In this document: piece after piece, positions 13,023 through 24,100 of the stretch
Layout of the letters: the number at the start of each line of letters is the position of its first letter
Position numbering within the stretch: the first letter of the stretch is position 1
Assembly (NCBI GenBank): GCA_003956705.1
Contig: QZCP01000223.1
Span: 208,364-272,363 of the forward strand
DNA: 64,000 nucleotides
Reading direction: 5' to 3'
DNA from: Brevipalpus yothersi
Lineage: Eukaryota; Arthropoda; Arachnida; Trombidiformes; Tenuipalpidae
The notes under the pieces: model-generated
The model's input: only the letters and a program-made list of their open reading frames with translations
Databases searched by the model: none
Told to the model about the DNA's origin: nothing
Made by a program: the position numbers and the translations under genes

Positions 13023-13406
13023 ATGATGACAGCGAAAGAAAGATTCCCTTTGGGACTTTGGATGGCATTTTTGACAATCATAATTCTGGAAAGTGATGGA
13101 GCTTCAATGAAACGAGAAGTATTCCCGGACACTGAAATCCGACGGATGCAAGGTCCAGAGCCGAGATTAACATTGGATTTCATGTTGGACCCTTCGCTGT
13201 TTGTTTCGATTCTACATAGTATTGAGGTTGCCTATTGGACACTACCTTTTGGATTTTTATTGATGCCTTTACTGAATATTTTTAGAGTTCCAAACAGACG
13301 TTCAGTAAGAATATCTGATTTTCTAATGAATAGGAGAATGGAAAGAGAATATGAAGAAATTTTGGAGAAGTCCTTAGAGAAATACAGCCATCAAAATCTT
13401 GAATAA
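13023..13406 (+). CDS. small membrane protein of unknown family
   Basis: A single-exon frame of 127 residues. A hydrophobic N-terminal stretch (FPLGLWMAFLTIIILESDGA) looks like a signal peptide or anchor. After a charged segment a second hydrophobic helix follows (YWTLPFGFLLMPLLNIFRV, about residues 74-92), then a highly basic/acidic helical tail (MNRRMEREYEEILEKSLEK). A second ATG at 13026 would give one residue less. AATAAA overlaps the stop, and a second lies at 13427-13432. It converges on the PGK gene, with 67 bp between the stops. The family is not recognised. The composition and placement look like a true gene, but there is no homology evidence. Confidence 0.55.
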   Translation: MMTAKERFPLGLWMAFLTIIILESDGASMKREVFPDTEIRRMQGPEPRLTLDFMLDPSLFVSILHSIEVAYWTLPFGFLLMPLLNIFRVPNRRSVRISDFLMNRRMEREYEEILEKSLEKYSHQNLE

Positions 13407-13473
13407 AATCAAGAAACTAGTTATCGAATAAAAATACATTCTCACAAACAAGAGAAAATCTTACTTTCACTGA

Positions 13474-14938
13474 TCAAGCATCATTGAGAGCTGCAACACC
13501 GGGCAATGTTTTTCCCTCTAACAATTCCAAAGATGCTCCTCCACCGGTACTGACGTGACTAACTTTATCTTCAGTTTTCCATTTAGCACAAGCTGATGCC
13601 GTATCTCCACCACCAATGATTGTAGTTGCTCCTTTAGCAGTTACAGCCACAACTTCGTCCATGACCGCTTTCGTTGCTTTAGCAAAATTATCGAACTCAA
13701 ACACTCCAACAGGTCCATTCCAAACAATGGTTTTAGCTCTTCGGACAACTTCACAGAATAATTCTGCACTCTTGGGACCACAATCTAGTCCCATCAAATC
13801 ATCAGGAATACCAGATTCCACGGTTGCAGAGCCAATTTGAGCTTCGTTAGCGAACTTATCTCCAGTTACAAAATCGATTGGTAAATGAATTTGCACATTG
13901 TTTTTTTTCGCCTTTTCCATTAGCTTTGCTACAATTTTTGCACCTTCTGGATCAAAGAGAGATTTTCCTATTTTCATGTTGTTCAATTCTTTCAAAAAAG
14001 TGAATGCCATTCCACCACCAATTATCATTTCGTTAACTTTGTCAAGCAAATTTTCAATCAATTGAATCTTGTCTTGGACCTTGGCTCTGTGTTTAGGGAT
14101 AGATCAATTCAGAAATCAATAGAAAAAAGAATCAATAGCTTTCTTACCCTCCAAGAATAGCGAGAAAGGGAGGAACTGGATTTTCCAATGCTTTTGAAAA
14201 GTATTCCAATTCTTTTTTCATCAAGAATCCAGAAGCTTTTTGAGGTAAATTGACTCCAACCATGGATGAGTGAGCTCGATGAGCAGTTCCAAAAGCATCA
14301 TTCACATATACATCACCCAGAACTGTAAGGTTTTGTCGGAATTTGGCCACATCTTCATCGCTGGCTTTTATCTTTTTGCCGGAAGCATCAACACCTTTGC
14401 CCTCTTCTTCAACGTGAAATCGAAGGTTTTCCAATAATATTACAGTACCGTTTGCTGGATCTTTGCAAGCTTCCTAGAGTAAGACATTGAGTGGAAAAAA
14501 GCATATAGATATTATCGATGAAAACAGTTCACCGTATGTAAATGAACTCACTTCAACTTCACTGCCAACACAATCTGATAGGAATACAATATCTTTGTTA
14601 AGCAATTTTTTCAACTCATCAACCACTGGTTTGAGTGAATACTTTGGATTTGGTGTACCATCAGGGCGTCCAAGGTGGGACATCAACACAACACTCTTGG
14701 CTCCATTGTCCAATGCATATTTGATACTATCCAATGCAGCAACGATACGTTGATTACTTGTAACCTTTCCATCTTTCACCGGAACATTGAAGTCAACTCT
14801 GAGTCAAAACAATCAAGTTACATAATATATGTATTATTATCATGATAAAAAGAAAAATTGAATCTCGAGAGCTTACCTCATCAACACTCGTTTGCCCTTC
14901 AAATCAACCTTATCGATACACAATTTTTTCAAAGTCAT
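13474..14938 (-). CDS. PGK: phosphoglycerate kinase
   Basis: Four exons on the minus strand (14877-14938, 14552-14798, 14148-14473, 13474-14086) join in phase to 415 residues, against 417 for human PGK1. Glycolytic enzyme: transfers phosphate from 1,3-bisphosphoglycerate to ADP, in the cytosol. Diagnostic segments read in order: VDFNVP near the N-terminus, SHLGRPDG, LLENLRFH, GDVYVNDAFGTAHRAHSS, the hinge region KVNEMIIGGGMAFTF, LDCGP, WNGPVGVFE, and the nucleotide-binding IIGGGDTA and STGGGASLE at the C-terminus. All expected glycine-rich loops are intact. The start codon lies directly before TLKKLCIDKVDLKGKRVLMR, the usual N-terminus. Confidence 0.97.
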
Positions 14939-15392
14939 TTTTAATTGACAAGCTGGACACACAAAATGGAACAATAATATTTGATTGGAATCGATAAATA
15001 ATCACCTTGATTCTTGAAACAAACGAAGACCGGCAAGATCGAAGCTTCGACTTATCACATCACATCAAAATGATCCACAATTCTGAGGGCAAAGCGCCAT
15101 CAGTGGCTTACAATATTGACTGATATTGATCAACACGCTTGAAAAAGAATACGATTGGTAATATGTAATATCACAATTGAGGTTGGAGCAAGTAATCACA
15201 CCTACAGTCGTTTGGTTTAGGATGAATACGATAGTTTATCATGATAAGAAGACTGATAAATTCGAAAAGAAGATAAACCAGCATTAGAGCATGATAAATT
15301 CTGACAAGTGTGAGATATGAGAATTGATTTTCTCTCTTCTATCACAGACCAGAATAGATTCCAGCTAGATTAATATCATGTAAGAGAAACTC
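14939..15392. other. PGK upstream region / ASNSD1 3' flank
   Basis: 454 bp without a gene. It must contain the PGK promoter (on the minus strand, to the right of 14938) and the ASNSD1 3'UTR. No clear core motif was seen. Confidence 0.5.
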
Positions 15393-17021
15393 TCATTCGG
15401 AATGTAATCGTGAACAAATAGAGTCACCCTTTTCGTTCTTACTTTCCAGTTTGGCAATTCTTGATCCAAATTGAATGGCTCTTTTCCAATTGAACGCTGT
15501 CTTTTTGAGGCCAAGATTTGTGGCCAGATTGCGCAATAGAAGCTTTTCACCATGGCCTCGACCCAAGGTGAGATTGGCTTTCTGATACACAGGAAGTGAG
15601 TGAAGAAAATTCATTACATCTTCATCCAAGAACGGAAATCTAGCATCTCGATGGAGGTCACTTATAACTCTATCATCTCTACCAAGATTTCGTTGAGATA
15701 TTCTATCGATTTCCATACGCATTTCAGCCACAAGACCAGTGTATCCTTTTTCGTCGAAAACTTTCTGATGGCGAGAGTAGCCAGCTAATTGTTCATCAGC
15801 ACCCATGCCAACAAGTACAACTCGTGCTGGACTTGTGTAGAGGGATGGGTTCGAGATTGATTGAGATGAGGATCTAAGTTGTCCTTTTCCCTGGGCTGCA
15901 AACCAAAGTGCACATGCAATACTATCGTCCAATACAGTTTCTAGAGGTTTAACCAAATATTTTATGTGAGTATCACGAGCCTTTTCTAGCTCATCTTTGG
16001 AAATATTGATTGCTACAAAGTTCCATTTTCGTTTCGGACACAGAACTTCGAGCTCTTCTAGAGCAATGAGACCTGTTTCTCGATCAGGAGCATTTTCTGA
16101 AAACGACACATTCAGAAGATCTATGGACTGAGAATCTGGAATGAATTTATCAGACAAAAGGGCTAAAACTGTTGAGTCTAGTCCCCCAGAAAATAAAACT
16201 CCGATTGATGAGTGGTTACAAGTATTTTTGGAGTTGATGCAATCATCACATCTCAAACTGAATAAATTACATCGCTTCCTGATAGCTTCCTCTAACACAG
16301 CTTGGAAAGAGTTTATAAAGCTTTGTGCCAACTCATTGGAAATTTGCAATGAATTTGGAATGGAATCATTGAATTCATTTTCAATGGGAGAAATCAACAA
16401 GGAATCGATATCTATCACAGTTCCACTAAGACTTTTTGACCATCTTGAACATTTTATCTTCCTGAATCGAGAACTCTTAGGATTAAGATCGAGTGAATAA
16501 AATCCGTGGGTAGGAACCTCTGTCCAAAGCTTTCCATGAGGTTCACAAACAGATGAAACTCTAAGTTTAAATGGATCAGTTTCGAACAGCCAGCACAAAC
16601 TCTTACGACCAACTATATCACGACCAAACCACAAGAGTTTCGTTATACTTTGATAGTAAATAAGAGCAAATGGACCTTTGATTTGTGATACAACTTCGAG
16701 CAAGGAATTTTCATCATTTGTGAGAGACAAATTCTGCGATAAGTACTGAGTATCATTAAGCTCATTGCTGTCGAAATCGGAGAAAATTTCTCCATTGAAA
16801 AGAAGGACATTACCCTGTTCATCAACAACAGGCTGTTGAGTCAAACTTTTTCCTCTCATATGAAGAACACTGGCCATAAAAAGCAGATGAAGTTGATTGA
16901 CTTCCAGTGTTTTTGAGTCGGTAAAATCAGGTCCACGATTTTTGAGCAATAATTTGAGATGATCAGAGATGAGTTCTTCAGAGTTATCACAGTTTTGACA
17001 GCTAAAGAATATGCCACACAT
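15393..17021 (-). CDS. ASNSD1: asparagine synthetase domain-containing protein 1
   Basis: One intronless frame of 542 residues. It opens MCGIFF, so the N-terminal nucleophile Cys2 of the class II glutamine amidotransferase fold is present, followed by NRGPD, LHMRG, QPVVDEQGN and FNGEIFSD. The C-terminal half is an asparagine-synthase-type ATP-pyrophosphatase domain with the PP-loop SGGLDS (GVLFSGGLDSTVLALL), VLVGMGADEQLAGYSRH and the conserved DARFPFLDEDV. Human ASNSD1 is 643 residues; its activity is not established and it is not the main asparagine synthetase. The ATG is fixed because Cys2 must be exposed. The start lies 32 bp after the stop of ARMC7 on the same strand, with no pyrimidine tract between them. 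Confidence 0.92.
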   Translation of the reverse strand: MCGIFFSCQNCDNSEELISDHLKLLLKNRGPDFTDSKTLEVNQLHLLFMASVLHMRGKSLTQQPVVDEQGNVLLFNGEIFSDFDSNELNDTQYLSQNLSLTNDENSLLEVVSQIKGPFALIYYQSITKLLWFGRDIVGRKSLCWLFETDPFKLRVSSVCEPHGKLWTEVPTHGFYSLDLNPKSSRFRKIKCSRWSKSLSGTVIDIDSLLISPIENEFNDSIPNSLQISNELAQSFINSFQAVLEEAIRKRCNLFSLRCDDCINSKNTCNHSSIGVLFSGGLDSTVLALLSDKFIPDSQSIDLLNVSFSENAPDRETGLIALEELEVLCPKRKWNFVAINISKDELEKARDTHIKYLVKPLETVLDDSIACALWFAAQGKGQLRSSSQSISNPSLYTSPARVVLVGMGADEQLAGYSRHQKVFDEKGYTGLVAEMRMEIDRISQRNLGRDDRVISDLHRDARFPFLDEDVMNFLHSLPVYQKANLTLGRGHGEKLLLRNLATNLGLKKTAFNWKRAIQFGSRIAKLESKNEKGDSICSRLHSE

Positions 17022-17053
17022 TTTGCTTGGTGGCTCCTCAGTTTTTTCTTCTA

Positions 17054-17735
17054 CTATCTTTCGAAATTTTCCAACAATATCTCGACAAGATTCGAGATTC
17101 TTTTATTACTTGAGTTACGCAAAGTTTGCAAACGCTGCTTAATTCTTTGGTCCAGTTCATCTACGGAAACTTTCAGAAGAAATAAAAGAAGGTTGGAACA
17201 ATGTGGCTCAAATCTGACGTATCATTACCTTCGAGCATAAGCAGAATGTAGAGAGTGGATATTATCAAAGCCTCAGATTCTTTGTGTAAGCAAACTTCGA
17301 CAATATCTTTTCCTCCAGCTTTCTTAATAATTTCAATGCTCTGTGGGTCTTAAAGAAAAGGGCCAATCAATTACAATGGATAACAAAGCAAAATTTTGGC
17401 GAATCTTACTTGCTGCCAGATTACAGAGTCCTTTTGCAGCAAAGTCAACAAGTTTTTCAGATCCGTTCTGAACTTGATGCAATAGAAGTGGAATCAGACC
17501 AAGTTTATGTAGAGAGTCATGATTAATAGGATCGTAGCAAAAATTGCATAAATTTGCTAAAACTTGCTCCTTTGCTAGATATTGATAAAATTCCGACAAA
17601 ATTAGAACTCAAAATTCAAAAATCTGTGAGAAACTTACCAAAACTTTCGGACTCTTCAAGTTTATTGAACTCATCAATAAGTTCCCGCAAGTATCTGAAA
17701 CGTTCTTCTGGATCGTAACGCCGATATTTTTTCAT
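17054..17735 (-). CDS. ARMC7: armadillo repeat-containing protein 7
   Basis: Four small exons (17639-17735, 17410-17574, 17229-17348, 17054-17160) join in phase across introns of 60-70 bp to 162 residues; human ARMC7 is 198. The match to the vertebrate protein is clear: RYLRELIDEF at the start, AKEQVLANLCNFCYDP, the GLCNLA repeat segment, IIKKAGGKDI, and RISNLVEILLENF at the end. It is a small armadillo-repeat protein reported in spliceosome-associated complexes. The gene is head-to-head with SEC11 (ATGs 543 bp apart) and its stop is almost touching ASNSD1 downstream, so the two may share a transcript. Confidence 0.88.
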
Positions 17736-18277
17736 GACCTAATCCCAGCATAGACAAGATACAACAACTTGATCAGTACAACATCCCGCACACACAGTTG
17801 TTAATTTAGCACTAAAATCAATCAATTTCCATTCACATCAAACCTATTTTCCTAAAAATGCAAACTGTTCACCTCAATCGAAGTGGAGATTCTCTGTCTT
17901 CGAATCACTTGAAGTACGGAAATCATCTGTAAGCTACACAATTCATAAACTTACCACAACAAATCCATGAATCATCCACCCAACATCATCTCACTCATGA
18001 ACAGAACACCATCGTACACGATGATTTAACCATGTCCACAGAGATCATCATCCAAAAATTACATCCAAATTAATATTAACAAACCATGTGATGATGGTAA
18101 TGATCATACACATCTAACAATCTTGTAAAAGAAGTGGATAAACATGCGCATCTGATGAAGCCACACGCGGCTGATTTTCCTTCTTACACCAGGCGTTTCG
18201 GGTATTTAGTTGAACAGTTTAATTTAATTTCGTTATTTTCTTCCATTTAATTGATTGTGATTTTCGAGTTAATCAAT
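17736..18277. promoter_or_regulatory. divergent promoter region of ARMC7 and SEC11
   Basis: 542 bp between two outward-facing start codons, AT-rich, with no open frame. It probably contains both promoters; no TATA-like box is obvious. Confidence 0.45.
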
Positions 18278-19013
18278 ATGCAGAGTGCTCTTGACTCATT
18301 GGGTCTTGGTGATCTTCGCCGGATGACCGGTAGACAGGTAAGAATTGAAAGTTGATTACCATTCACACACCTACAGTGTGTGTATGTATGTGTGTATAAT
18401 GGATGATCTGGCAACTTGAGGCTATAAAGCATAAGACACATCATCTTAACCATTTGACCAGATTTAGGGATGATCATGATGAATAATAATTGTTTATTTT
18501 ATATATTTTGTCATATTTATCTAGATCTATTACCAGATACTCAATTTTGGTATGATCATCTCTTCGGCTCTAATGATTTGGAAAGGTTTAATGGTGGTCA
18601 CTGGTAGTGAAAGTCCTATTGTGGTAGTGTTAAGTGGTAGCATGGAGCCGGCATTTCATCGTGGTGATCTTTTATTTTTAACAAATTATCGAGAAGATCC
18701 CATCAAAGTTGGTGATATTGTTGTGTTCCGTGTTGAGGGACGAGAAATACCCATTGTTCATAGGGTTATAAAGTTACATGAGAAAGAAGATGGTTCAGTA
18801 AAAATTCTCACCAAGGGTGATAATAATTCTGTTGATGATAGAGGACTTTATGCTCCTGGCCAATTGTGGCTGGAAAAGAAGGATATAGTCGGCAGAGCTC
18901 GCGGATTTGTTCCATATGTCGGTATTGTTACCATTCTTATGAACGATTATCCCAAATTCAAGTATTTAGTATTGGGCTTACTTGGAGCTTTCGTATTAAT
19001 ACACCGAGATTAA
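18278..19013 (+). CDS. SEC11A: signal peptidase complex catalytic subunit SEC11
   Basis: Two exons (18278-18337 and 18525-19013) give 182 residues, near the usual 179-185. It cleaves signal peptides in the ER membrane. The protein is almost colinear with human SEC11A: DLRRMTGRQ, then the single N-terminal membrane segment (LNFGMIISSALMIWKGLMVV). The catalytic triad reads as Ser59 (LSGSMEP), His99 (PIVHRV) and Asp125 (NNSVDDRG). LEKKDIVGRARGFVPY and the C-terminal hydrophobic stretch complete it. The 187 bp intron carries a short TG repeat. AATAAA at 19126-19131. Confidence 0.97.
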
Positions 19014-19899
19014 GCCAAGAGATCACAGAATCATTCGAAAATGGTACTTTCACCATCTTTCATCCGTATCTACATTGTATTCCATCATCGAGTGCTCATC
19101 ATCAATTCTGTGGGCTTCTTTATAAAATAAATTCATATTGAGGAAGAATTTTTTTTATTAAGAAAAAAATGTCGCATTATTATCTCGACTATTTTCTATC
19201 TCTTGTTCTGCCAAGAAAAAAAATTGGCAGTAAATCTCAAATTTTCTCGAAAGTTATCCATTCACACCAACTGTGAAGATCTCTCCAATTAAACTTGATT
19301 TTTATAAATATCTATGGGCCTTTGATTGTATATGAACCTATTGGGAAATGCTAGAACGCTGCAAAAATTTGAATTTTATCTTATCTTAAATCATTTAAAT
19401 ATTTGGACATGGCAGCATTGCCATTCATTCAACTTTAACTGAATCACATTCGGATCTAATCCATGTTATGGTTATTGTGGCTTCATTTTACTCACTGCTA
19501 AATCAAACCACGGTGAAGTATTGTAGTTCGTAAAGAACCACGAGTACGAGAACTCGATTTCCGCCCAACTTTAACCACTTTTCGAGCAATCCTGGTCCAC
19601 ATTCAGAATGATACTCATATTCTATGTTAAAGCCATTGTCTTGATTAAGTTCCTAATGTTTCCTCAATCGAACAGACAGAAAACCATCATAATGGCAAAT
19701 CTCCAAGAAGTTTGTGAGCTACAATATTTCACTCAATTAATTACGAAAAAATATATAATTTGACGTAATATTCAATCATTCTCTATCTCTTTCTAAAGTT
19801 AGCTATATTTCTCTTGGCTACGAACACTAATCAAAAATTGAATCAATGTCTTTTTTTAATAATGAAAATTCCAATTGTGTCAAACATATACAGTGGTAA
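19014..19899. other. intergenic, no gene seen
   Basis: This holds the 3'UTR of SEC11 and probably that of the convergent MARCH-like gene. No coding frame or recognisable RNA gene was found. Confidence 0.5.
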
Positions 19900-20825
19900 C
19901 TATCCATAAGTTGCCTGTACCCGAAGTACCGCATTATCACTTCTCCATTGGCTCATATCGATGAAAAATTTGAAAATTGAACATATAAATAAAAAAAATG
20001 ATAAAAAGAATAGAAAAAAGGAAAAATCATGCAAAAAATAGAATATAAAAGGATGAATTTGCCAGAAATTGGTGGCCATACACAATAGACCAGTAAAACA
20101 AACAAATAATATGTAACTAATGGCTAATAATGGTCCCACTATATCCCATTTTGCTCGAGGATCTTTCCAAAACCATTGCCAAAACGGTGGCTTATCAATT
20201 ATCACAATTACACCACGATAATTTCGTCTACATTGGACACAATATCGAGGAACTCTTCGTTCTTGAATGGCGATTACAAGACATTCAATATGAGCTGCAT
20301 TATATGGTATCTCACAATTACATACACGATACAAATTTCCATCACTGCCACGACAAAATCTGCAATGTGTAGCAATTGACATCGGTCCTTCATTGATATC
20401 ATTGATATCTTCCGGTTCTTCGATTCTTTGGACACTTTCCTGTGGTTCATATCCATATCTATAAGCCATTGTTGGTGGAAAATTGAGTAGCATCGATATA
20501 TTCTGATTTATACTGATTTTTTTGGCAAGTTCATTTGTCGGGCACTCACATAGACGATTGTGAATGGTGACCTGGTTCACAATTGAAAGTGTTTCCTCTG
20601 AAAAGTTGAGAATAGATTGCAAAACGTGGATTCTATTAATACAAAGATTTGTTTGTAAATAGAGTATATATATAAGGAATCCTCATCGAATTGCAACATC
20701 ATATGATTGGCGTCTTCGATTGAGTTTGTCTTCACCTCTTCCCGCTCATTATTCTTCGTTTTGATGAACAAGATGATTTTTTCGAATAACTGCTCGATTT
20801 TCTCCTTACTTTTCTTGTCCCCCAT
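19900..20825 (-). CDS. MARCH2/3-like RING-CH membrane E3 ubiquitin ligase
   Basis: The main exon encodes a complete C4HC3 RING-CH finger: CRFC, CNC, then H, C and CVQC (HCRFC ... CNCEIPYNAAHIEC ... YCVQC). Two membrane segments follow, separated by a short loop, and then MSQWRSDNAVLRVQ. The linker FWQWFWKDPRAK and this tail parallel the WLKDP and EWRKTNQKVRLK motifs of MARCH2/3. Such ligases ubiquitinate membrane cargo in endosomes/ER. The 5' end is uncertain, as there is no ATG at the head of the main exon. The best phase-consistent model starts at the ATG at 20825, uses a GTAAGG donor (exon 20810-20825) and the TTTTCAG acceptor (exon 19900-20597), giving about 237 residues. Alternatively translation starts at the internal Met before AYRYGYEP. 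Confidence 0.75.
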
Positions 20826-21199
20826 AAAATGGCATTTATTCCCTCATCCTGTGAAAAGTTATACAATTACGCCTGCCGGTGCTCAGAACTGTCAAGTCAA
20901 CTCAACTGATCAACGATTGACTTTTATATCACTCAGCAATCAAGAAAATTTTTTTTCACCTCAAAAAAGTTGCACTTAAAATGTTGAACATTTTTCAATG
21001 CAATTTAAATGTATAACAGATACTTGATACTGAATTGAGATGGACTCGATACTGATTGCTCAAAACTGTTTTGACAAAACAGAGCTCATAACAGAGCTTA
21101 AAGTGTACACAGTGTAGTTGGATGTTGGAATTGGGGTTAAGTTGAATTTTTTTTTTATTGATTACATGGTGTTGGTGTTAGTGAATCGATCATTTTCCA
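20826..21199. promoter_or_regulatory. divergent promoter region of the MARCH-like gene and DPP copy 1
   Basis: 374 bp between outward-facing genes. From about 20910 onward it is related to 53225-53497 in front of DPP copy 2, so the duplicated unit includes the proximal 5' flank. Confidence 0.45.
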
Positions 21200-24100
21200 A
21201 TGGATTATGACGATAATTGGGATCTAGAGGATTGTGTTGATTCCGATTCATCATCGCTGTTACAATCATGGAGCTTCTCACTCCCCACCTTTTCCGGATT
21301 ACCTCAGCTGCCTGCCAATCCAATTCCTCAATTAGCACAAAATCTGCAAGGAATTCGTGGCTATTTTCCGACCAATCTCAATTTGCCCATATTCACTTCA
21401 GCGATGACATCGGTGTCGATGCCCTCCATGATCTCATCTTTTCCCATGTCCTCACTACAATCTGTTGTCTCATCGGCGTTGAACAGTGTATCCTTTCAGG
21501 ATACATCACGCAAAAATTGGTCTCAATTGAAAGAATCAGTTCGTCGAACTCAACGGAAACTATTCGAAATTACGGGAAGAGTTCCTTTTTTCTTCAATTT
21601 TGCTCCCCTATTGGATAAGAACGGAGGTCAAATTGGGACGAGAATATATTTTCTGTGTAATCTAGCTAGTGGTCTAAATATAACTCTCCATTTTTGTGAT
21701 GTACACGATAGTGACAAAATACCCAAGCCTGGTAAAGATCCTCACAGATCTGCCAACAAAACAAGTGCAAATAGTATGAGAAAAAAATCGCTTCGTAAAC
21801 AGCAGAGACAAGAGAAAGAAATCGACAATCCAGTTGCTGGTTTTGATACTGGAGACTCAATTGAACAACCCAATGTTCCTTCTTACCCGATAAACTCTGA
21901 AGAAGAATCCAAAGAAGAGGAAGAACAAGATGATGATGGTGATATTGGTGGAAAGTTTGCACCACCAGCAACTGACTTTGAATGGAAACAGCTGATCGAA
22001 GCAAATCCTCAATATGATTTGACAAAGTATCCAGATGGTCAAGAAAAATTACAACTCGAACGTAAAAGGTTAATTTTCTCTGGTATCAATGAGTATCAGT
22101 TCAATCCGATGGTTCGTCGATTTGTTTTCACTTGTAATGGCCATTTATTCTATTTCGATGACACTGGAACCCCTCCATACACTCCAATACCATTGAAGTC
22201 TATCTCAAAGTTCAGTGTGATAAATCCCGTGATGTGCCCATCAAATCCAGATCTGATAGCTTATCATTCAGATGGAGATATGTGGGTAATCAACATTAAG
22301 ACGAGTCAAGAGCTACGCTTGACGAGTACAAAGTGCAATGAGGATCGTCGAGTGTTATCGGCAGGCCTTCCATGCTATGTGATTCAAGAAGAATTTCATC
22401 GTTACGAAGGTTTCTGGTGGAGACCAGGATCAAAGCACATCAGTCCAACATGTAAAGAATATAGTATTTTATATGAGGAAGTTGATGAAACTCAAGTAGA
22501 ACTTTTACATCTTCCCAATATGAATGGTGGTGTTGATAATTATCGATTTCCTCGAGCGGGTAAGTTAAAAAGTGCTGGTTTATAATCTTCATACTGGAGA
22601 GCTTTTTTATCTTGCTCATCGACTTTTTTTTTATTTCTTTATCAGGTGGTATAAACGCTACAACTGATCTCAAATTGGCAAGCTTCAGATATGATGAATC
22701 AACTCAACAAATAAGTGACTCTTTCTGTGAAACTATTCCCGGTCTCTCCTTAAACTCCTTGTTCTCATTATACTCTGATTATGAGTATCTTGTACGTTGT
22801 GGTTGGCACTCTCGAGACTCTGTTTGGGTTCAGCTTCTCAATCGAGCACAGAAACATCTAGTCCTAGGATTATTTAGCATCAGCAACTCTTTCCCACCTC
22901 AACTTCTTCTACGTGAAGACAACAGTCCGTACTGGATCAATGTTCATGATTTCATCCATTTCATATCACCCAAAAAAAGATATCGTCAAAACATCTCACC
23001 CGCTCATCATAGTAGTACCAATAAGAACAATAAAAGTTACGTTAATAATAAAGAAGAATTATTGAAACCAGGTAGCGAAGTGAAATTCATATGGATCTCA
23101 GAGAAAACAGGATTTCGCCATCTCAATCTGATCAGAGTGCAATTGGTCGCTAGTGAGGAGAAAACTTTGCCAACCAGATCAAATCGAAGCGCTCGAAAAG
23201 AGGCTGTTGCCCCTAGACGCATTCACGGGGGTCCCAATAATTTGGAGTCATCATTTCCTCCAAAAAATGCTGGTGATGAACCTCTTATCAATCATTTTCA
23301 ATCTGCAGGAAGTGTATCTGCTACCTCATCATCATCTGAATTGCCATATGAGCTGGAATCCCATTTAATAGAGCGAAGAGTTTTGACGGCAGGCGATTGG
23401 GAGGTGGATGGAAGTGATGTTTGGGTTGACGAAATGAATGAACTAATCTATTTTGTTGCCACCAAAGAAACACCTCTCGAGAGACATCTCTATTACCTAT
23501 CGTATAAAGAAAATGGAAAGCATGACGTAATTAATGATTTTGATCCATTGAATGAATCGGCGATCGAGCAGCGGATAGTCAAATTATCTGAGAATGGTTT
23601 TTCTCACACTTGTATAGCTTTTAATGAAAAACGTGATCTATTCGTCAATATACAGAGCAATATTTCATATGCACCATTTGGTCACGTGTACAAAAAAGTA
23701 AATCCAACTCCGCAACCTGAGAACAGTTCATCAGCTAAACGAATCAACAAGCACAGCTCTTCATCATCTTTTCGCTGGACAAACCGAAACTCAGAGCCAA
23801 TAAGTTTCGAAAAATTAGGTCTCATTGTAAACAATTGTATCGGAAGTGGAATTGACCTTTCCATGGGATCTCCATCTCCTTTCCCGAAAATTCAGGTAGA
23901 TGTTGACACCATACCTGGAATGAATAAGCCGGAATTATTCAAATATCAACTAAAAAGTTCTGGTGATACTGTTTATGGTCTTGTATTTAAACCCGAATTT
24001 ATGGACCCAGGAGTAAAATATCCATGCGTTTTGGATATTTATGGTGGACCAGAGGTTCAGCTGGTAACAAATTCTTTTAAGGGTGTTCGACAGCCTCGCC

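Noticed and set aside
19540..19620. A GC-richer patch after SEC11 as a possible small RNA gene
   Set aside because: No A/B box, cloverleaf or snRNA signature could be drawn.
20577..20825. An 82-codon frame with ATG at 20825 as a separate gene
   Set aside because: It overlaps the MARCH-like gene's 5' end; a GTAAGG donor near its start fits in phase to the RING-CH exon, so it is more likely partly intron.
21666..22025. A minus-strand 119-residue frame inside DPP copy 1
   Set aside because: Antisense shadow; the plus strand carries the peptidase.
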